Of a stretch of DNA of 49,320 nucleotides, positions 1 to 9,467 are shown piece by piece. Location of the stretch: assembly GCA_017479705.1 (NCBI GenBank), contig JAFVCA010000049.1, positions 1 to 49,320 on the forward strand, written 5' to 3'. How positions within the stretch are numbered: position 1 is the stretch's first letter; the number at the start of each line of letters is the position of its first letter. The position numbers and the translations under genes are program-made. The stretch comes from Bacteroidales bacterium. GTDB taxonomy: Bacteria; Bacteroidota; Bacteroidia; Bacteroidales; P3. The notes under the pieces were generated by a model. It was not told the DNA's origin, did not search any database, and saw only the letters and a program-made list of their open reading frames with translations.

Positions 1-3
1 ACG

Positions 4-140
4 GGGTTGCTCCCCAGCAGAGCCCCGCTATGCTTCAGACTGCGCGGCAAAGATACAAAACTTTTTTCAATCGGCCATCCTGCAATTTGACCTATTGAGA
101 CAAAGTACAAAAAATCATCCTGCAATTTGACCTATACGCC
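4..140. repeat. Left copy of 137-bp terminal inverted repeat
   Basis: Bases 4-140 are, as far as I can read, identical to the reverse complement of 49184-49320; similarity stops at base 141 and runs off the window on the other side. The repeat holds a 20-bp direct repeat (catcctgcaatttgacctat) at 76-95 and 116-135, period 40, and a TAnnTTTG-type promoter facing out of the window (minus strand, about 48-55). I infer that both window edges run into copies of the same multicopy element, such as an insertion sequence or a repeated operon; no transposase is present to identify it. Confidence 0.85.
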
Positions 141-166
141 GCATTTTCTATGCTCATTCAATGCCC

Positions 167-213
167 GTTCAATATTAGTTCTATATTGATTCAATATAGA
201 ACTAATATTGAAC
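167..213. repeat. Perfect AT-rich palindrome (22-bp arms, 3-nt centre)
   Basis: The arms 167-188 and 192-213 are perfect reverse complements around the trinucleotide ATT. The arms are rich in TTCAATATTAG/CTAATATTGAA. It lies about 265 bp beyond the stop of the giant secreted protein, past that gene's own terminator, so it is not needed for termination. There is no poly-T tract on either side. It could be a protein-binding site, a transposon target or a remnant of a mobile-element end; I cannot tell which. Confidence 0.8.
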
Positions 214-339
214 TACCGTTTTTGGAACGTACAAGTGGTTGACCGACAGCGGTTCATTGGGTGTGGCTGATAGGGAGGGGTAATATCTGACTTTTTGGAG
301 AAGGTTGAAGGAAGGTTGAGGAATGGTATGGCCGGGCGT

Positions 340-372
340 AAAAAAAGGAGTGTCCGGACGGACACTCCTTTG
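340..372 (-). terminator. Intrinsic terminator of the giant T9SS protein gene
   Basis: On the minus strand a 12-bp stem (AAAGGAGTGTCC paired with GGACACTCCTTT, 4-nt loop) is followed by a run of seven T. It lies about 105 bp after the stop codon at 477 and is the expected end of the leftward two-gene unit. Confidence 0.85.
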
Positions 373-476
373 TAAGTGAACTGCGAAAGGTGAAATGTGG
401 AACGGGTGGATGTGCCGTATTCCTGCTTTCAGATTTCGATTTTATTCACTCCCTGCGGCGGCGTGCCGCCGGGCGG

Positions 477-3400
477 TTAGCGAACCATGAGTTTGCGAAC
501 CATGTTGATGTTGTCGCCCACGATGCGGACGAAGTAGGCCCCTTGAGCCAGGTTCTGCAAGGTCATCTGCTTGGTGCAGTCAGCGGAGCAGGAGAGCTGG
601 TCGGTGGCGACGGTACGGCCTTCCATGTCGACCACGGTGACGGTTACAGTGCCGGTAGCACCGCTGATGGTGATAGTGGTCTCGGTGGTAGCAGGGTTGG
701 GGTAGATGGTGCAGCTGACGCCCTCGGCAACATCGTCAATGCCCACATTGGCGGACGTGGTGAAGGTGACGAGTTGAGACCATGGGCTATACACCTCGTC
801 GGAGCAGAGGGAACGGACGTAGACATCGTAGGCGGTCTCCGACTCTAACCCCACAAGGGTGACGGCGGGTGAGGTGACAATCTTGGAGGTGCCTGTGCCC
901 TCGTTGAAGCCGCTGTAGCCGTAGGAGACTTCCCAGGAGGTGGCGTCGCCTTGCGGCATCCAGGTGACGGAGGTGCTGGAGGCGGTCACATCGCTGACGG
1001 CCACGTCGACAACAGGCTGACAGGACGAGGTGCTGAAGACAAGGGCTTCGCACCAGTCGCTATAGGTTGCGGCGGAACACTGCGCACGGACACGGACGTT
1101 GTAGTTCATGTCGGAATAAAGGCCCGTGATGGTGGCGGTGTTGCTGTAGACGGTGTCGTACATCTGCACGGCACTGTTGAACACGTTGACAACATAGGCC
1201 AGTGCGTGGTTGGTGACATCGGCACCCCAAGTGACGGTGACGCTCTGGAAGTCGTAGTCGGCGATGGCGAGTTCTTCCGGCACATAGCACACTAAGGTGT
1301 CGGTGATGCAGTTGACCGTGGTCCAGAAGGAGTAGGAGGTATCGTTGCAAATGCTGCGGATGCGGTAGCTGTAGGCCGTGGAAGGTTCGAGGCCCGTGAA
1401 GGTGTAGGTGTGGGAGGTGATGCGAGTGGGTACGGGCCAAGTGCTGGCATTGGCAGGTTTGATGGCCACGTCAAAGCTGGCCGCGGGGCTGACCCACGTG
1501 GCTGTGACGGAGGTGGAGCCGACATTGGCATTGGCCATGACGGGACGTGTGCAGGACTCGGAGCCGTAGACGACGATGCTGTCAAGAAGGATGCCCAGAC
1601 CGAAACCGGAATGCGCCATAAAGGCCACCTGATAGGTAGTGGTGGGGTTGGGCAGCATGACGGTGTCGGCTTGCCAGTGGTCGATATTGCCGTTCCAGGA
1701 GGCGAGGTAGTGCCAGGAGGAGTCGGGGTGGGTGCGGTAGAGCACGGCGAGAGTATCCTGGTCGGTGCCCCATGCGGGCTGGGCGTGGAAGAAGGTCATC
1801 ATGACCTCGTCATCGCTGTAGATGTTGAGCATGGGGGTGATGAGGTAGGTGGTGTACTGGTTGTAGCTGTTGCAGGTGAAGCGTGCATTGGAGTGGCCTG
1901 TGGCAGCTCCCGGAATACCGCCGTAGGCATTGCCGCCATTGCCGGTAGTCCAAGCCACGTCGCCGCGGGAGAAGTACTGCTCCCAGCAGGAGATGCCGTA
2001 CTCAAAGTCCTCGACCCAAGGGAAGTTGTTAATAACGCTGTCGCAACCAGTGATGCAGTTGACCATGGCTGTGAAGCCGGAGTCGGTGGCACCGCAGATG
2101 GGACGGACATAGATGTCATAGGAGGTGGTGGGAGCAAGGCCGGAGAGAGTGACTGTGGTGGTGGTGACTGTGGTGGTGGTGCCCATGCCGCGGGTGAAAC
2201 CGCTGACGCCGTATTCCACTATCCACGACGAGGCAGCCCCAGCGGACCAGCTGACATCGATGGAGTGAGCAGTGGCGGAAGAGGCGGTGAGGCCCTCGGG
2301 AGCCGGACAGGTGAGGAGCTGGAAGGAGAGGTTGTCAATGGCAGCCGCAGGGTTGGAGCCGAAGTGATTGTCGTTGGTCCAAACCAGGGTGAGGTAGTAG
2401 TTGCCCGCGGCCACGCGGACGGAGTTCTCATCGTGCTGCCAGGTGTTGCGGAGGTTCCGCTTGCCACCGTCCAGAGGAATCCAGCCAGTGGGGAGGGTGT
2501 TGCTGTAGCGGTTGATGGAGGTGAAGGCCGAGGAGAAGTCGTAACCTTCGGGGACGAGAGCCAGACGCATCAGGTCGTAGCTGCCCTCGCCTTGGCAACG
2601 CCAGTCGTAGCTGATGGCGTAGGAGCTGTCGTAAGGTATCTGGATGTAGGTCACGGCAAAGGAGATGGACTGGGCGGTGTTGGTGTAGGCATTGGTGGTG
2701 CCGCCGTCGTTGGTGACGTACATGCTCCTGCTGCCGTCATGGCTGACAGCCGAACCTGTGTGCCAGGTATTGGTGCCGGAGAGCTGATAGACGGAGAAGA
2801 GATCGGTGGTGTCCTCAAAGCTGTTGAAGTAAGGCAGAAAGTGGGGGTCGGAGGCCAGGGTGGTGGCGGAAGCCGTGGCGGGGTCGCTGAGACCGACAGA
2901 GCAGTTGGCATAGACCCAGACATAGTAGGGAGTGATGCCGGAGAGGCCTGTGAAGGTGTAGTGGGTGGCCGTGGTGGTAGCCGTGAAGAAGGCGGAAGCA
3001 GGGTTGTTGACGGTGCCAATCTTGACGGTATAGCTGCCCGTGGTGGCGGTGTCGGTCCAGGAGATGGCAAGACGGCTCATGCCGATGGTGTCAAACACGA
3101 TGTTGGAAACCGAGTCGCAGGGATTGGGCACATGGATGGTGAGGTCGTCGATAAAGAGCGTGTAGGAAGAAGAGCCCGTGGCGCGGAAGGCAATGCGGTT
3201 GCCCGTGCCGCTGTAGTGGATGCGCACATAGTAGGGGCGGTAGGTGTAGTAGCCAGTGTAGTCCATGTCGATGGTGTCAAGGGGGAGGAAAGCGGAGTCA
3301 CCTTCCCAAACGCCGACCTCGAAGGCATTGGGTGCATAGTAGCTGTAGCCAGCGGCATAGAAGGCCACTTCAAGGCCGTCGATAGTGTCGATGGCGGGAA

Positions 3401-6400
3401 GGGTGAAGATTTCAGGCTGGCCAGTGCTGCTTTCCATCTCGAAGTAGAGGTTACCGCCGTGGGCATTGGGAGCATGGTTGTAGCAGGAGGGGAAGGTGCC
3501 GGAGGAGCTGGAGCCGGTGACGGGGGCGAGCCAGCAGTTGGGAAGGTCGCCGGTGGCATAGCTCTCGAAGTCTTCGACCAAGGGGAGGGAGCTGCGGCTC
3601 ATCATGGCGCAGGCGGTGCGTGCGGCAACGGTGGTGTAGGGCACGTCGGAGCCTGTAAGGCAGAGGCTACCCACACGGAAGGCGTATGCGGTGTTGGCAA
3701 AGAGACCCGTGACGGTGTGGGTCAATGCGGTGGTGGAGGCTAAGGCAACGGTCCAAGCGGTGTCGGAAGCTACACGGTACTCGACAGTCCAGGCAGTCTC
3801 GTTGAGACCGGGGACCCAGCTGAGGGTGACACTGGTGGAGGTGGTGCCGCTGACGGCAACACTGGGAGGCACGCAGGAAGCATCGGCACAGGGGGCCACA
3901 AACATGACATCGGGGCGTGTGGAGACGGCGGTGAAACTGGTGGAGGTGGAAGTGGGATCATAGTTGGTGCCATCGCCACGGACGTAGAGGGTGCTGCCGG
4001 ACTGGCTACTGGTAGCCTGCCAGGTGGAGGTGGAGGAATAGGAGCCGGTGTTGTCGTCGAAAGTGAGGACAAGGTTGGAGGCGGTGTTGGGGCGCACCCA
4101 TGGGGTGGCAAAGGTGAAGGTGTTCCAGCCCTCGTGGACGTTGTGGGAACCGCTGTAGACAATCTTGGAGCTGTCCATCACAAGGTAGTCGTCGCTGCCG
4201 GTAAGCGCTGTGCGGCTTGTGGTGTCGAGGTAGATGACGATGTTGCGGGTGGTGGAGGGGCCGGAGACTTGACGGAGCTTGACGCCGAAAATGGTGTCGG
4301 TGAGCGAAGCCACAGCGACGTTGTCATAGAGTATCTGGCAAAGGGTGTAGTTGTAATAGGTGTTGATGGGGTAGTCGCTGACGGTGGAGTTGCCTACGCC
4401 CACTTGCAGCTCGCCGCCCACGTAGCAGGTGGTGGTGAAGTAGACGCCTTCGGGATTGCTGACATCGGTGGCAGTGCAGTTGGCACTGACGGTGACGAGG
4501 TAGGTGGTGGTCTGCGTGAGGCCGCTGAGCTGGTAGCTACGCACGGTGTCGGCCACGGTGTAGGAGGTGGAGGCTCCGAGGGCGGTGTCGGTAACGGTAA
4601 TGGTAAAGCTGTAGGGAGTGACAACAGTGCCGTATTCCCAGCTGACGGTGGCAGAGGCACCGGCAACACCGGTCACTTCGACATTGTATACGGGATTGCA
4701 GGAGGCAAGAGGCTCGCAACTGAGGATGAGTTCGTAGCCGGAAGAGGTGTAGTAGGAGCTATAGCCGGAAGAGGTGAAGACGAGGGTGACAGGACCTTCG
4801 AGGGAGGCCACATTGAGGGTGTCCTGACCAGCAAAGGCACCGAGCACACGGCCGGTGGTGCCTACGCCCTCATAGATGGTGAGCTGGCCGTAGGTGGGGG
4901 AGGAGGAGTAGGTGTGGTAGCTGCCGCGGACACGGATGGTCTGCGTGTTGTCAGTAGGATAGACCACGAGGGTGGAGTTCTGCGAGTAGGAGTAGTTGCC
5001 GTCCAAGCCGCCGTTGTCGACAATGGTACCGCCACACATGGAGACGGTGTCGGCGGCGTTGGCCACCATGACATAGAGGTTGGGACGCGCGGTGAGGGGA
5101 CCCTGCCAATAGCTGTTCTCGCCGGAGCAGAGGGAACGGACGTAAAAGTCGTAGGTAATGGTGTCCTCAAGGCCTATGATAGTGATGGAGGGGATGGTGG
5201 TGGTCTGCGTGTTGGTGAGCACAGTGTCGGGATCAATGCCGACAGGGCCATAGACCACTTCCCACATGGAGCCGATGCTGTCGGTCCAAGCCAAGGACAT
5301 CTGTCCAGAGGCAGTGCCTGTGGAGACGAAGTCTTCGGGATAGGCACAGTTGCGGATTTCGCGGATGGTGATGTCGTCAATGTAGACGTAGTTGTATCCG
5401 CCAGAGAGTTTGCGATAAACCACGTAGCCCGTGTCGGTAGTGGTGAGATGGGCGAAAGAGGCTGTGTACTCGGCCCAGTCGGTGGTGAGGTAGAAGGTGT
5501 CAATCCACACGGCGGAGGTGCCGACGGAGTCGAGATTGGTGACATAGCCGACGGCGACGCGCATGTTGTCATTGCTGGACTTGCGGGCCCAGAACTTGGT
5601 CTCGATGGTGTTGATGGGCTGCTCTATGCGCGGAGAGGCAACGGAGATGTTGCTGCTGTAAGCATAGTTGTAAAGACCATAGCCGCTGCGGCCGGCACTG
5701 GTAGAGACGGTGGGATATGAGCCTGTGGTCTCGGTGATGCGCCAGCAGGAGGGGAACTCGCCGCTATAGCTGTCGAAGTCCTCGACAAGAGGCAGCTGGG
5801 TGGTGGCGCAGGAGGTGCGGAAACTGAAATAGGTGCAGTTGCTGGTGTCGCCCGCCATGCAGATGTTGTAGAGGCGACCGATGTAGGCGGTATTGGGATT
5901 GAGGCCGGTGATGGTGTAGGCGGTGTCGTAGACATTGAACCATGTGTTGTCCTCGTTGATATAGAGAGCATAGTAGCTACCTACGGCTGCAGCGTTCCAA
6001 TGGAGGGTGGCACTGTTGGAGTCGACAGCATCGACCACAGGGGTGCCCGGCATGGAGGTGCAGGTGGGCGCCAACGAGATTTCTATATCGTCAATATAGA
6101 TGGCACCGTAGTCGCCAGAGTAGGTGGTTTTGCGGAGGATGATGTAACCGTTGGCGGCAGGGGCGTTCTCGAACTGATAGAGGTACTCCGTGTAATCCAT
6201 GCCAAGCTCGACGGTGTCCACCCAGACGGCGTTGGCTGCGGAGTCGAGGGTAGTGGTGTAGCCCACGGCAAAAGCGGAGGAGTAGTAAGTAGAGGACTTT
6301 CTGGCCCAGAACTTCAACTGAAGGAGGTTGAGGTCGGTGTAGATGAGCGGCGTGGCCAAGGACTGATAGGTACCCGTGCTGTACATACGGAAGCAGTAGG

Positions 6401-7349
6401 AACCGGTGTGGGCATTGCTGTTGTAGACGGAGGGATAGGAGCCTGTGGTCTCGGTGATGGTCCAGCAGGGAGGCACACTGCCACCGCTCTCAAAGTCTTC
6501 GACAAGGGGCAGGACAGTCATGCCGCAAGCGGTGCGGAAGCTGAAGGGGACAGCCTCGCTGGTGTCGCTGCCGTCGCAAGTGTTGTAGACGTAACCGCTG
6601 TACTGCGTGTTGGCGTCGAGGGCATAGAAGGTGTAGCTGTTGGTAGAGGAATAGTACCAAGAGCTGTCGTTGTTCAGGTAGATGAAATAACCCGCCGAGA
6701 CGGAGGGAGCACTCCAGCTGAGGACGGCACTGGCAGAGTCGACAACAGCCGATGGGGTGCCGGGCATATAGGCGCAGGTGGGGGCATTGTCGATGGTCAG
6801 GTCGTCCATAAAGCAGGTCATCTGGCCGGAGGTGTTGCGCGTGACGCGGAAAGCAATGCGATGGCCGTCGCCGGTATACTCGGCCAGATAGACGCGGTAG
6901 CGCGTGTAGCCAGAGGAGCTGAAGGAGGAGGCGGTGGCAAGAGCCACGGTGTCCACAGGGACAAAGGTGCTGTCCTCCATCACGCCTACTTCGAAGAGGT
7001 CGGGAGCATAGCCAGAGGTAGTGATGGCGTAGAAGTCCACCATCAAGCTGGAGGGGTTGGCAAACTCGCAGGTGGCCACCAACTCGCTGCGGACGGTGGA
7101 GCTGGAGGAGAACTCGAACTCATAGTAGATGCTGCCTGTACGGGCATTGGAACTATAGTTGTAGGCACAGGGGAAGGTGGTGCCGATATTCTGGCCAGTC
7201 TGATAGGCTATCCATCCCGTAGGCTGGTCGCCGGTGGAGAGGCCTTCGAACCCGGTGCTGTAGGGGACGGACTGGTAGGACTGTCCCCATGTTGCCATGG
7301 GCAGCACAACGGCTGCAAGCAACGCAATATTTCTAAATATATTCTTCAT
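477..7349 (-). CDS. Giant modular secreted protein with FnIII, jelly-roll/MAM-like and CUB-like modules and T9SS sorting domain
   Basis: A 2290-aa protein, probably exported to the cell surface by the type IX secretion system. The start at 7349 is chosen because it opens a signal peptide (MKNIFRNIALLAAVVLPMATWGQ region, residues 1-23); an open frame upstream lacks one and overlaps the previous gene. Six modules beginning with an F-E/D-motif (LPLVEDFES or a variant) start near residues 36, 285, 525, 1261, 1511 and 1785 and look like MAM/jelly-roll adhesive domains; many fibronectin type III domains lie between them. A CUB-like domain (CGGTI...GQLTIYEG) starts near residue 770. The last ~80 residues (IYPNPATTE ... 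GAYFVRIVGD) form a type A T9SS C-terminal domain. The second and third modules are close repeats of one another (ETTGSYP motif). Substrate unknown; adhesion or surface matrix is an inference. Confidence 0.9.
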   Translation of the reverse strand: MKNIFRNIALLAAVVLPMATWGQSYQSVPYSTGFEGLSTGDQPTGWIAYQTGQNIGTTFPCAYNYSSNARTGSIYYEFEFSSSSTVRSELVATCEFANPSSLMVDFYAITTSGYAPDLFEVGVMEDSTFVPVDTVALATASSFSSSGYTRYRVYLAEYTGDGHRIAFRVTRNTSGQMTCFMDDLTIDNAPTCAYMPGTPSAVVDSASAVLSWSAPSVSAGYFIYLNNDSSWYYSSTNSYTFYALDANTQYSGYVYNTCDGSDTSEAVPFSFRTACGMTVLPLVEDFESGGSVPPCWTITETTGSYPSVYNSNAHTGSYCFRMYSTGTYQSLATPLIYTDLNLLQLKFWARKSSTYYSSAFAVGYTTTLDSAANAVWVDTVELGMDYTEYLYQFENAPAANGYIILRKTTYSGDYGAIYIDDIEISLAPTCTSMPGTPVVDAVDSNSATLHWNAAAVGSYYALYINEDNTWFNVYDTAYTITGLNPNTAYIGRLYNICMAGDTSNCTYFSFRTSCATTQLPLVEDFDSYSGEFPSCWRITETTGSYPTVSTSAGRSGYGLYNYAYSSNISVASPRIEQPINTIETKFWARKSSNDNMRVAVGYVTNLDSVGTSAVWIDTFYLTTDWAEYTASFAHLTTTDTGYVVYRKLSGGYNYVYIDDITIREIRNCAYPEDFVSTGTASGQMSLAWTDSIGSMWEVVYGPVGIDPDTVLTNTQTTTIPSITIIGLEDTITYDFYVRSLCSGENSYWQGPLTARPNLYVMVANAADTVSMCGGTIVDNGGLDGNYSYSQNSTLVVYPTDNTQTIRVRGSYHTYSSSPTYGQLTIYEGVGTTGRVLGAFAGQDTLNVASLEGPVTLVFTSSGYSSYYTSSGYELILSCEPLASCNPVYNVEVTGVAGASATVSWEYGTVVTPYSFTITVTDTALGASTSYTVADTVRSYQLSGLTQTTTYLVTVSANCTATDVSNPEGVYFTTTCYVGGELQVGVGNSTVSDYPINTYYNYTLCQILYDNVAVASLTDTIFGVKLRQVSGPSTTRNIVIYLDTTSRTALTGSDDYLVMDSSKIVYSGSHNVHEGWNTFTFATPWVRPNTASNLVLTFDDNTGSYSSTSTWQATSSQSGSTLYVRGDGTNYDPTSTSTSFTAVSTRPDVMFVAPCADASCVPPSVAVSGTTSTSVTLSWVPGLNETAWTVEYRVASDTAWTVALASTTALTHTVTGLFANTAYAFRVGSLCLTGSDVPYTTVAARTACAMMSRSSLPLVEDFESYATGDLPNCWLAPVTGSSSSGTFPSCYNHAPNAHGGNLYFEMESSTGQPEIFTLPAIDTIDGLEVAFYAAGYSYYAPNAFEVGVWEGDSAFLPLDTIDMDYTGYYTYRPYYVRIHYSGTGNRIAFRATGSSSYTLFIDDLTIHVPNPCDSVSNIVFDTIGMSRLAISWTDTATTGSYTVKIGTVNNPASAFFTATTTATHYTFTGLSGITPYYVWVYANCSVGLSDPATASATTLASDPHFLPYFNSFEDTTDLFSVYQLSGTNTWHTGSAVSHDGSRSMYVTNDGGTTNAYTNTAQSISFAVTYIQIPYDSSYAISYDWRCQGEGSYDLMRLALVPEGYDFSSAFTSINRYSNTLPTGWIPLDGGKRNLRNTWQHDENSVRVAAGNYYLTLVWTNDNHFGSNPAAAIDNLSFQLLTCPAPEGLTASSATAHSIDVSWSAGAASSWIVEYGVSGFTRGMGTTTTVTTTTVTLSGLAPTTSYDIYVRPICGATDSGFTAMVNCITGCDSVINNFPWVEDFEYGISCWEQYFSRGDVAWTTGNGGNAYGGIPGAATGHSNARFTCNSYNQYTTYLITPMLNIYSDDEVMMTFFHAQPAWGTDQDTLAVLYRTHPDSSWHYLASWNGNIDHWQADTVMLPNPTTTYQVAFMAHSGFGLGILLDSIVVYGSESCTRPVMANANVGSTSVTATWVSPAASFDVAIKPANASTWPVPTRITSHTYTFTGLEPSTAYSYRIRSICNDTSYSFWTTVNCITDTLVCYVPEELAIADYDFQSVTVTWGADVTNHALAYVVNVFNSAVQMYDTVYSNTATITGLYSDMNYNVRVRAQCSAATYSDWCEALVFSTSSCQPVVDVAVSDVTASSTSVTWMPQGDATSWEVSYGYSGFNEGTGTSKIVTSPAVTLVGLESETAYDVYVRSLCSDEVYSPWSQLVTFTTSANVGIDDVAEGVSCTIYPNPATTETTITISGATGTVTVTVVDMEGRTVATDQLSCSADCTKQMTLQNLAQGAYFVRIVGDNINMVRKLMVR

Positions 7350-7527
7350 AATAACCTTTTTGAAATGTGAAAATTGAAACGGATTTGTGGACTGGGTTTC
7401 TCTTTTTGAGGATCTCTGACAATGGCCCGTAAGGGCTTTCCTCTCAGCAGAACCACATTGATTACCAGAGTTTATTCCCCGTAGGGGATTTCTCTTAATC
7501 CATTTGTAGAACCCACCTTTTAGATTT

Positions 7528-9219
7528 TCAATTGACATTAAGTTTTTGGACAGTCTCAAACCCGTCGCCTTTGACGCGCACTAAGTAGGTGCCTTCGGTC
7601 AGGCCGTCGACATCAAGAACCACTTCGCAGTCGGCAGGGCAATCCTTGGTGAGGGTCTGCACCGTGCGGCCATCGACAGCAATAATGGCCACTGTCACCT
7701 GTCCACCAACACCGCTGACGGCAATGGTGGCACTGGTAGTGGCGGGATTGGGATAGATTTTCACCTGCATGTCTTTCACCTCCTCGATGCCTTCGTGCTG
7801 CTGACCGGGCAGGGTGGTGAAGGTGACGGAACGGAACTCGCTGGTGCGGTCGTCGGCACAGAGCGTACGGACCTTGGCGGTGTAGGCTGTGGCGGAATCG
7901 AGACCCGTAATGACAGCCTGGGCAGTGCCAGAAACGGGAATCGAGCCCAGTTCATCACCTGCGGCAAAGCCAGCCAGACCATAGACCACTTCCCACTCGC
8001 CTGTGGAGCTGGTGCCCTCGGTCCAGTCAATCTGAGCATCGTGCACTCTCGGAGCGGCGACAACATTGTTGACGGGGAAGCACTGGCTGGTGGTGAACAT
8101 GAGGGTGTCCGTCCACTCAGAGGTATTGGTGGCATCGCACATGGAGCGCACACAGACGCGGTAGTTGGTGCCGTAGGACAAGCCCGTCACCGTGTAGCTA
8201 TTAGTGTTGGTGGTGAAGGTGCGGTCGTAAGTGCTGTTGAAGATATGCACCTCCCACGAGGTGGCGGACCCGCTTGTGATCCACTGGAACGTGGCGGTGG
8301 AGTTGCCAATATCGGTGGAGAGCAGATTCTGCGGCATGCGGCAACGGACAGTATCGGTGGTGAAATAGAGCGTGTCGGACCAATCGGAATAACCGTTGTA
8401 GGCCAAGGAGCAGTCCTGACGCACACGGGCCATGTAGGCAGTGTTAGGAGCAAAAGCAGTGCAGGTATAGGAGCGGCCCATCACAGGCAGGGTGGTCCAG
8501 ACAGTGTCCGCCACCCGCTTGTACTCAAAATCGACATGGCCGGAGCTGTATTGGTTCCAGCCAAAAGTGGCGGACTGGTCGGTCACAAAGCCTACCCTGA
8601 AGTTCTCCGGCACCATGCAGTGGTCGTTGAAGTTGAACACCAAGCTGTCAATAGCCAAGAAGTTCACTCCCGACGAGAGGAGGGGCTTGGTCAGGAAGCA
8701 GAAGTAACGGCCCGTGTCCGTATAGCCCGAAAAGTCGACCGTGAAACGCGCCATGGTGTCGGGCGTGCAGTAAGGGATGGCCAGCACCGTGTCCAACGGA
8801 GTGAAGTTGCCCACAGGGTTGGCAGGGTTCTTGCAGATGCCAATGATCAGGTCGGAATTGAGCGAGGCATCGTTGCGCGACTTGCCGGCACTGAACGTCA
8901 CCTGCAAGTGGCTTACGGACACAGTGGTGTCAAAAGGGTTCTGCAACACAGCCCAAGTCTCGCCCGTGCTGTAGAGGTCCAGCACACAGGTCAGGTAGCC
9001 GCCATTGATGTTGTAGGAACCAATGGAGGGCTCGTTAGTGCCCTGGAAATGCCAGCAGGCAGGCTCGGTAGGGGGCGTAGTGTTGTGGGGATAGGCCTGA
9101 AAGTCCTCCCACCACGGCAGGGAATTGATGGGGTCACACGGCTTGTTCTGTGCCCCGGCGGCAAACGGCAGTGCAAACAGCACCACTACTGCTGCCCAAA
9201 AACGTACTTTTACATTCAT
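7528..9219 (-). CDS. Secreted FnIII-domain protein with T9SS sorting domain
   Basis: A 563-aa protein with a signal peptide (MNVKVRFWAAVVVLFALPFAAGAQ), one N-terminal jelly-roll-like module opened by LPWWEDFQAYP near residue 34, about three fibronectin type III repeats (roughly residues 200-470) and a C-terminal T9SS sorting domain (IYPNPATTSATIAVSG ... GTYLVRVKGDGF). It lies 178 bp upstream of the giant protein gene, in the same direction, and shares its domain types, so the two are likely co-transcribed from the promoter at 9335. The leader between them has no clear terminator. Function beyond surface exposure or adhesion is not visible. Confidence 0.9.
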   Translation of the reverse strand: MNVKVRFWAAVVVLFALPFAAGAQNKPCDPINSLPWWEDFQAYPHNTTPPTEPACWHFQGTNEPSIGSYNINGGYLTCVLDLYSTGETWAVLQNPFDTTVSVSHLQVTFSAGKSRNDASLNSDLIIGICKNPANPVGNFTPLDTVLAIPYCTPDTMARFTVDFSGYTDTGRYFCFLTKPLLSSGVNFLAIDSLVFNFNDHCMVPENFRVGFVTDQSATFGWNQYSSGHVDFEYKRVADTVWTTLPVMGRSYTCTAFAPNTAYMARVRQDCSLAYNGYSDWSDTLYFTTDTVRCRMPQNLLSTDIGNSTATFQWITSGSATSWEVHIFNSTYDRTFTTNTNSYTVTGLSYGTNYRVCVRSMCDATNTSEWTDTLMFTTSQCFPVNNVVAAPRVHDAQIDWTEGTSSTGEWEVVYGLAGFAAGDELGSIPVSGTAQAVITGLDSATAYTAKVRTLCADDRTSEFRSVTFTTLPGQQHEGIEEVKDMQVKIYPNPATTSATIAVSGVGGQVTVAIIAVDGRTVQTLTKDCPADCEVVLDVDGLTEGTYLVRVKGDGFETVQKLNVN

Positions 9220-9334
9220 TGTCTGATTTGTTTATATTATTAATTAATCATCTCACACCCAGCGTTGAAAGCAAGCCCATCTATCCAGCCTTATGTCTTA
9301 TAATCAGCACATAAAGCCAGACAACTTGCAAATG

Positions 9335-9342
9335 CAAAAATA
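9335..9342 (-). promoter_or_regulatory. Bacteroidota-type -7 element (TATTTTTG) for the T9SS protein pair
   Basis: On the minus strand TATTTTTG matches TAnnTTTG. It lies about 120 bp upstream of the start at 9219, with no other gene between. Confidence 0.55.
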
Positions 9343-9467
9343 CTAATTATTTTTAATATATTGCCCCTTTTGGCGTTTTTTTTCTCGGCACACGCCACCC
9401 AGCCACATCCAACCTGCAAACTACCACTTACCTCTCCCCCTTTTGTAACCCATCCCCAGTCCACTTC

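Noticed and set aside
1410-5720. Long open frames (777 and 528 codons) on the plus strand opposite the giant T9SS protein gene
   Set aside because: They lie antisense to a gene with clear domain structure, their composition is Gly/Val/Ala/Asp-rich with no family motif, and they have no promoter or start context. They follow from the codon bias of the real gene.
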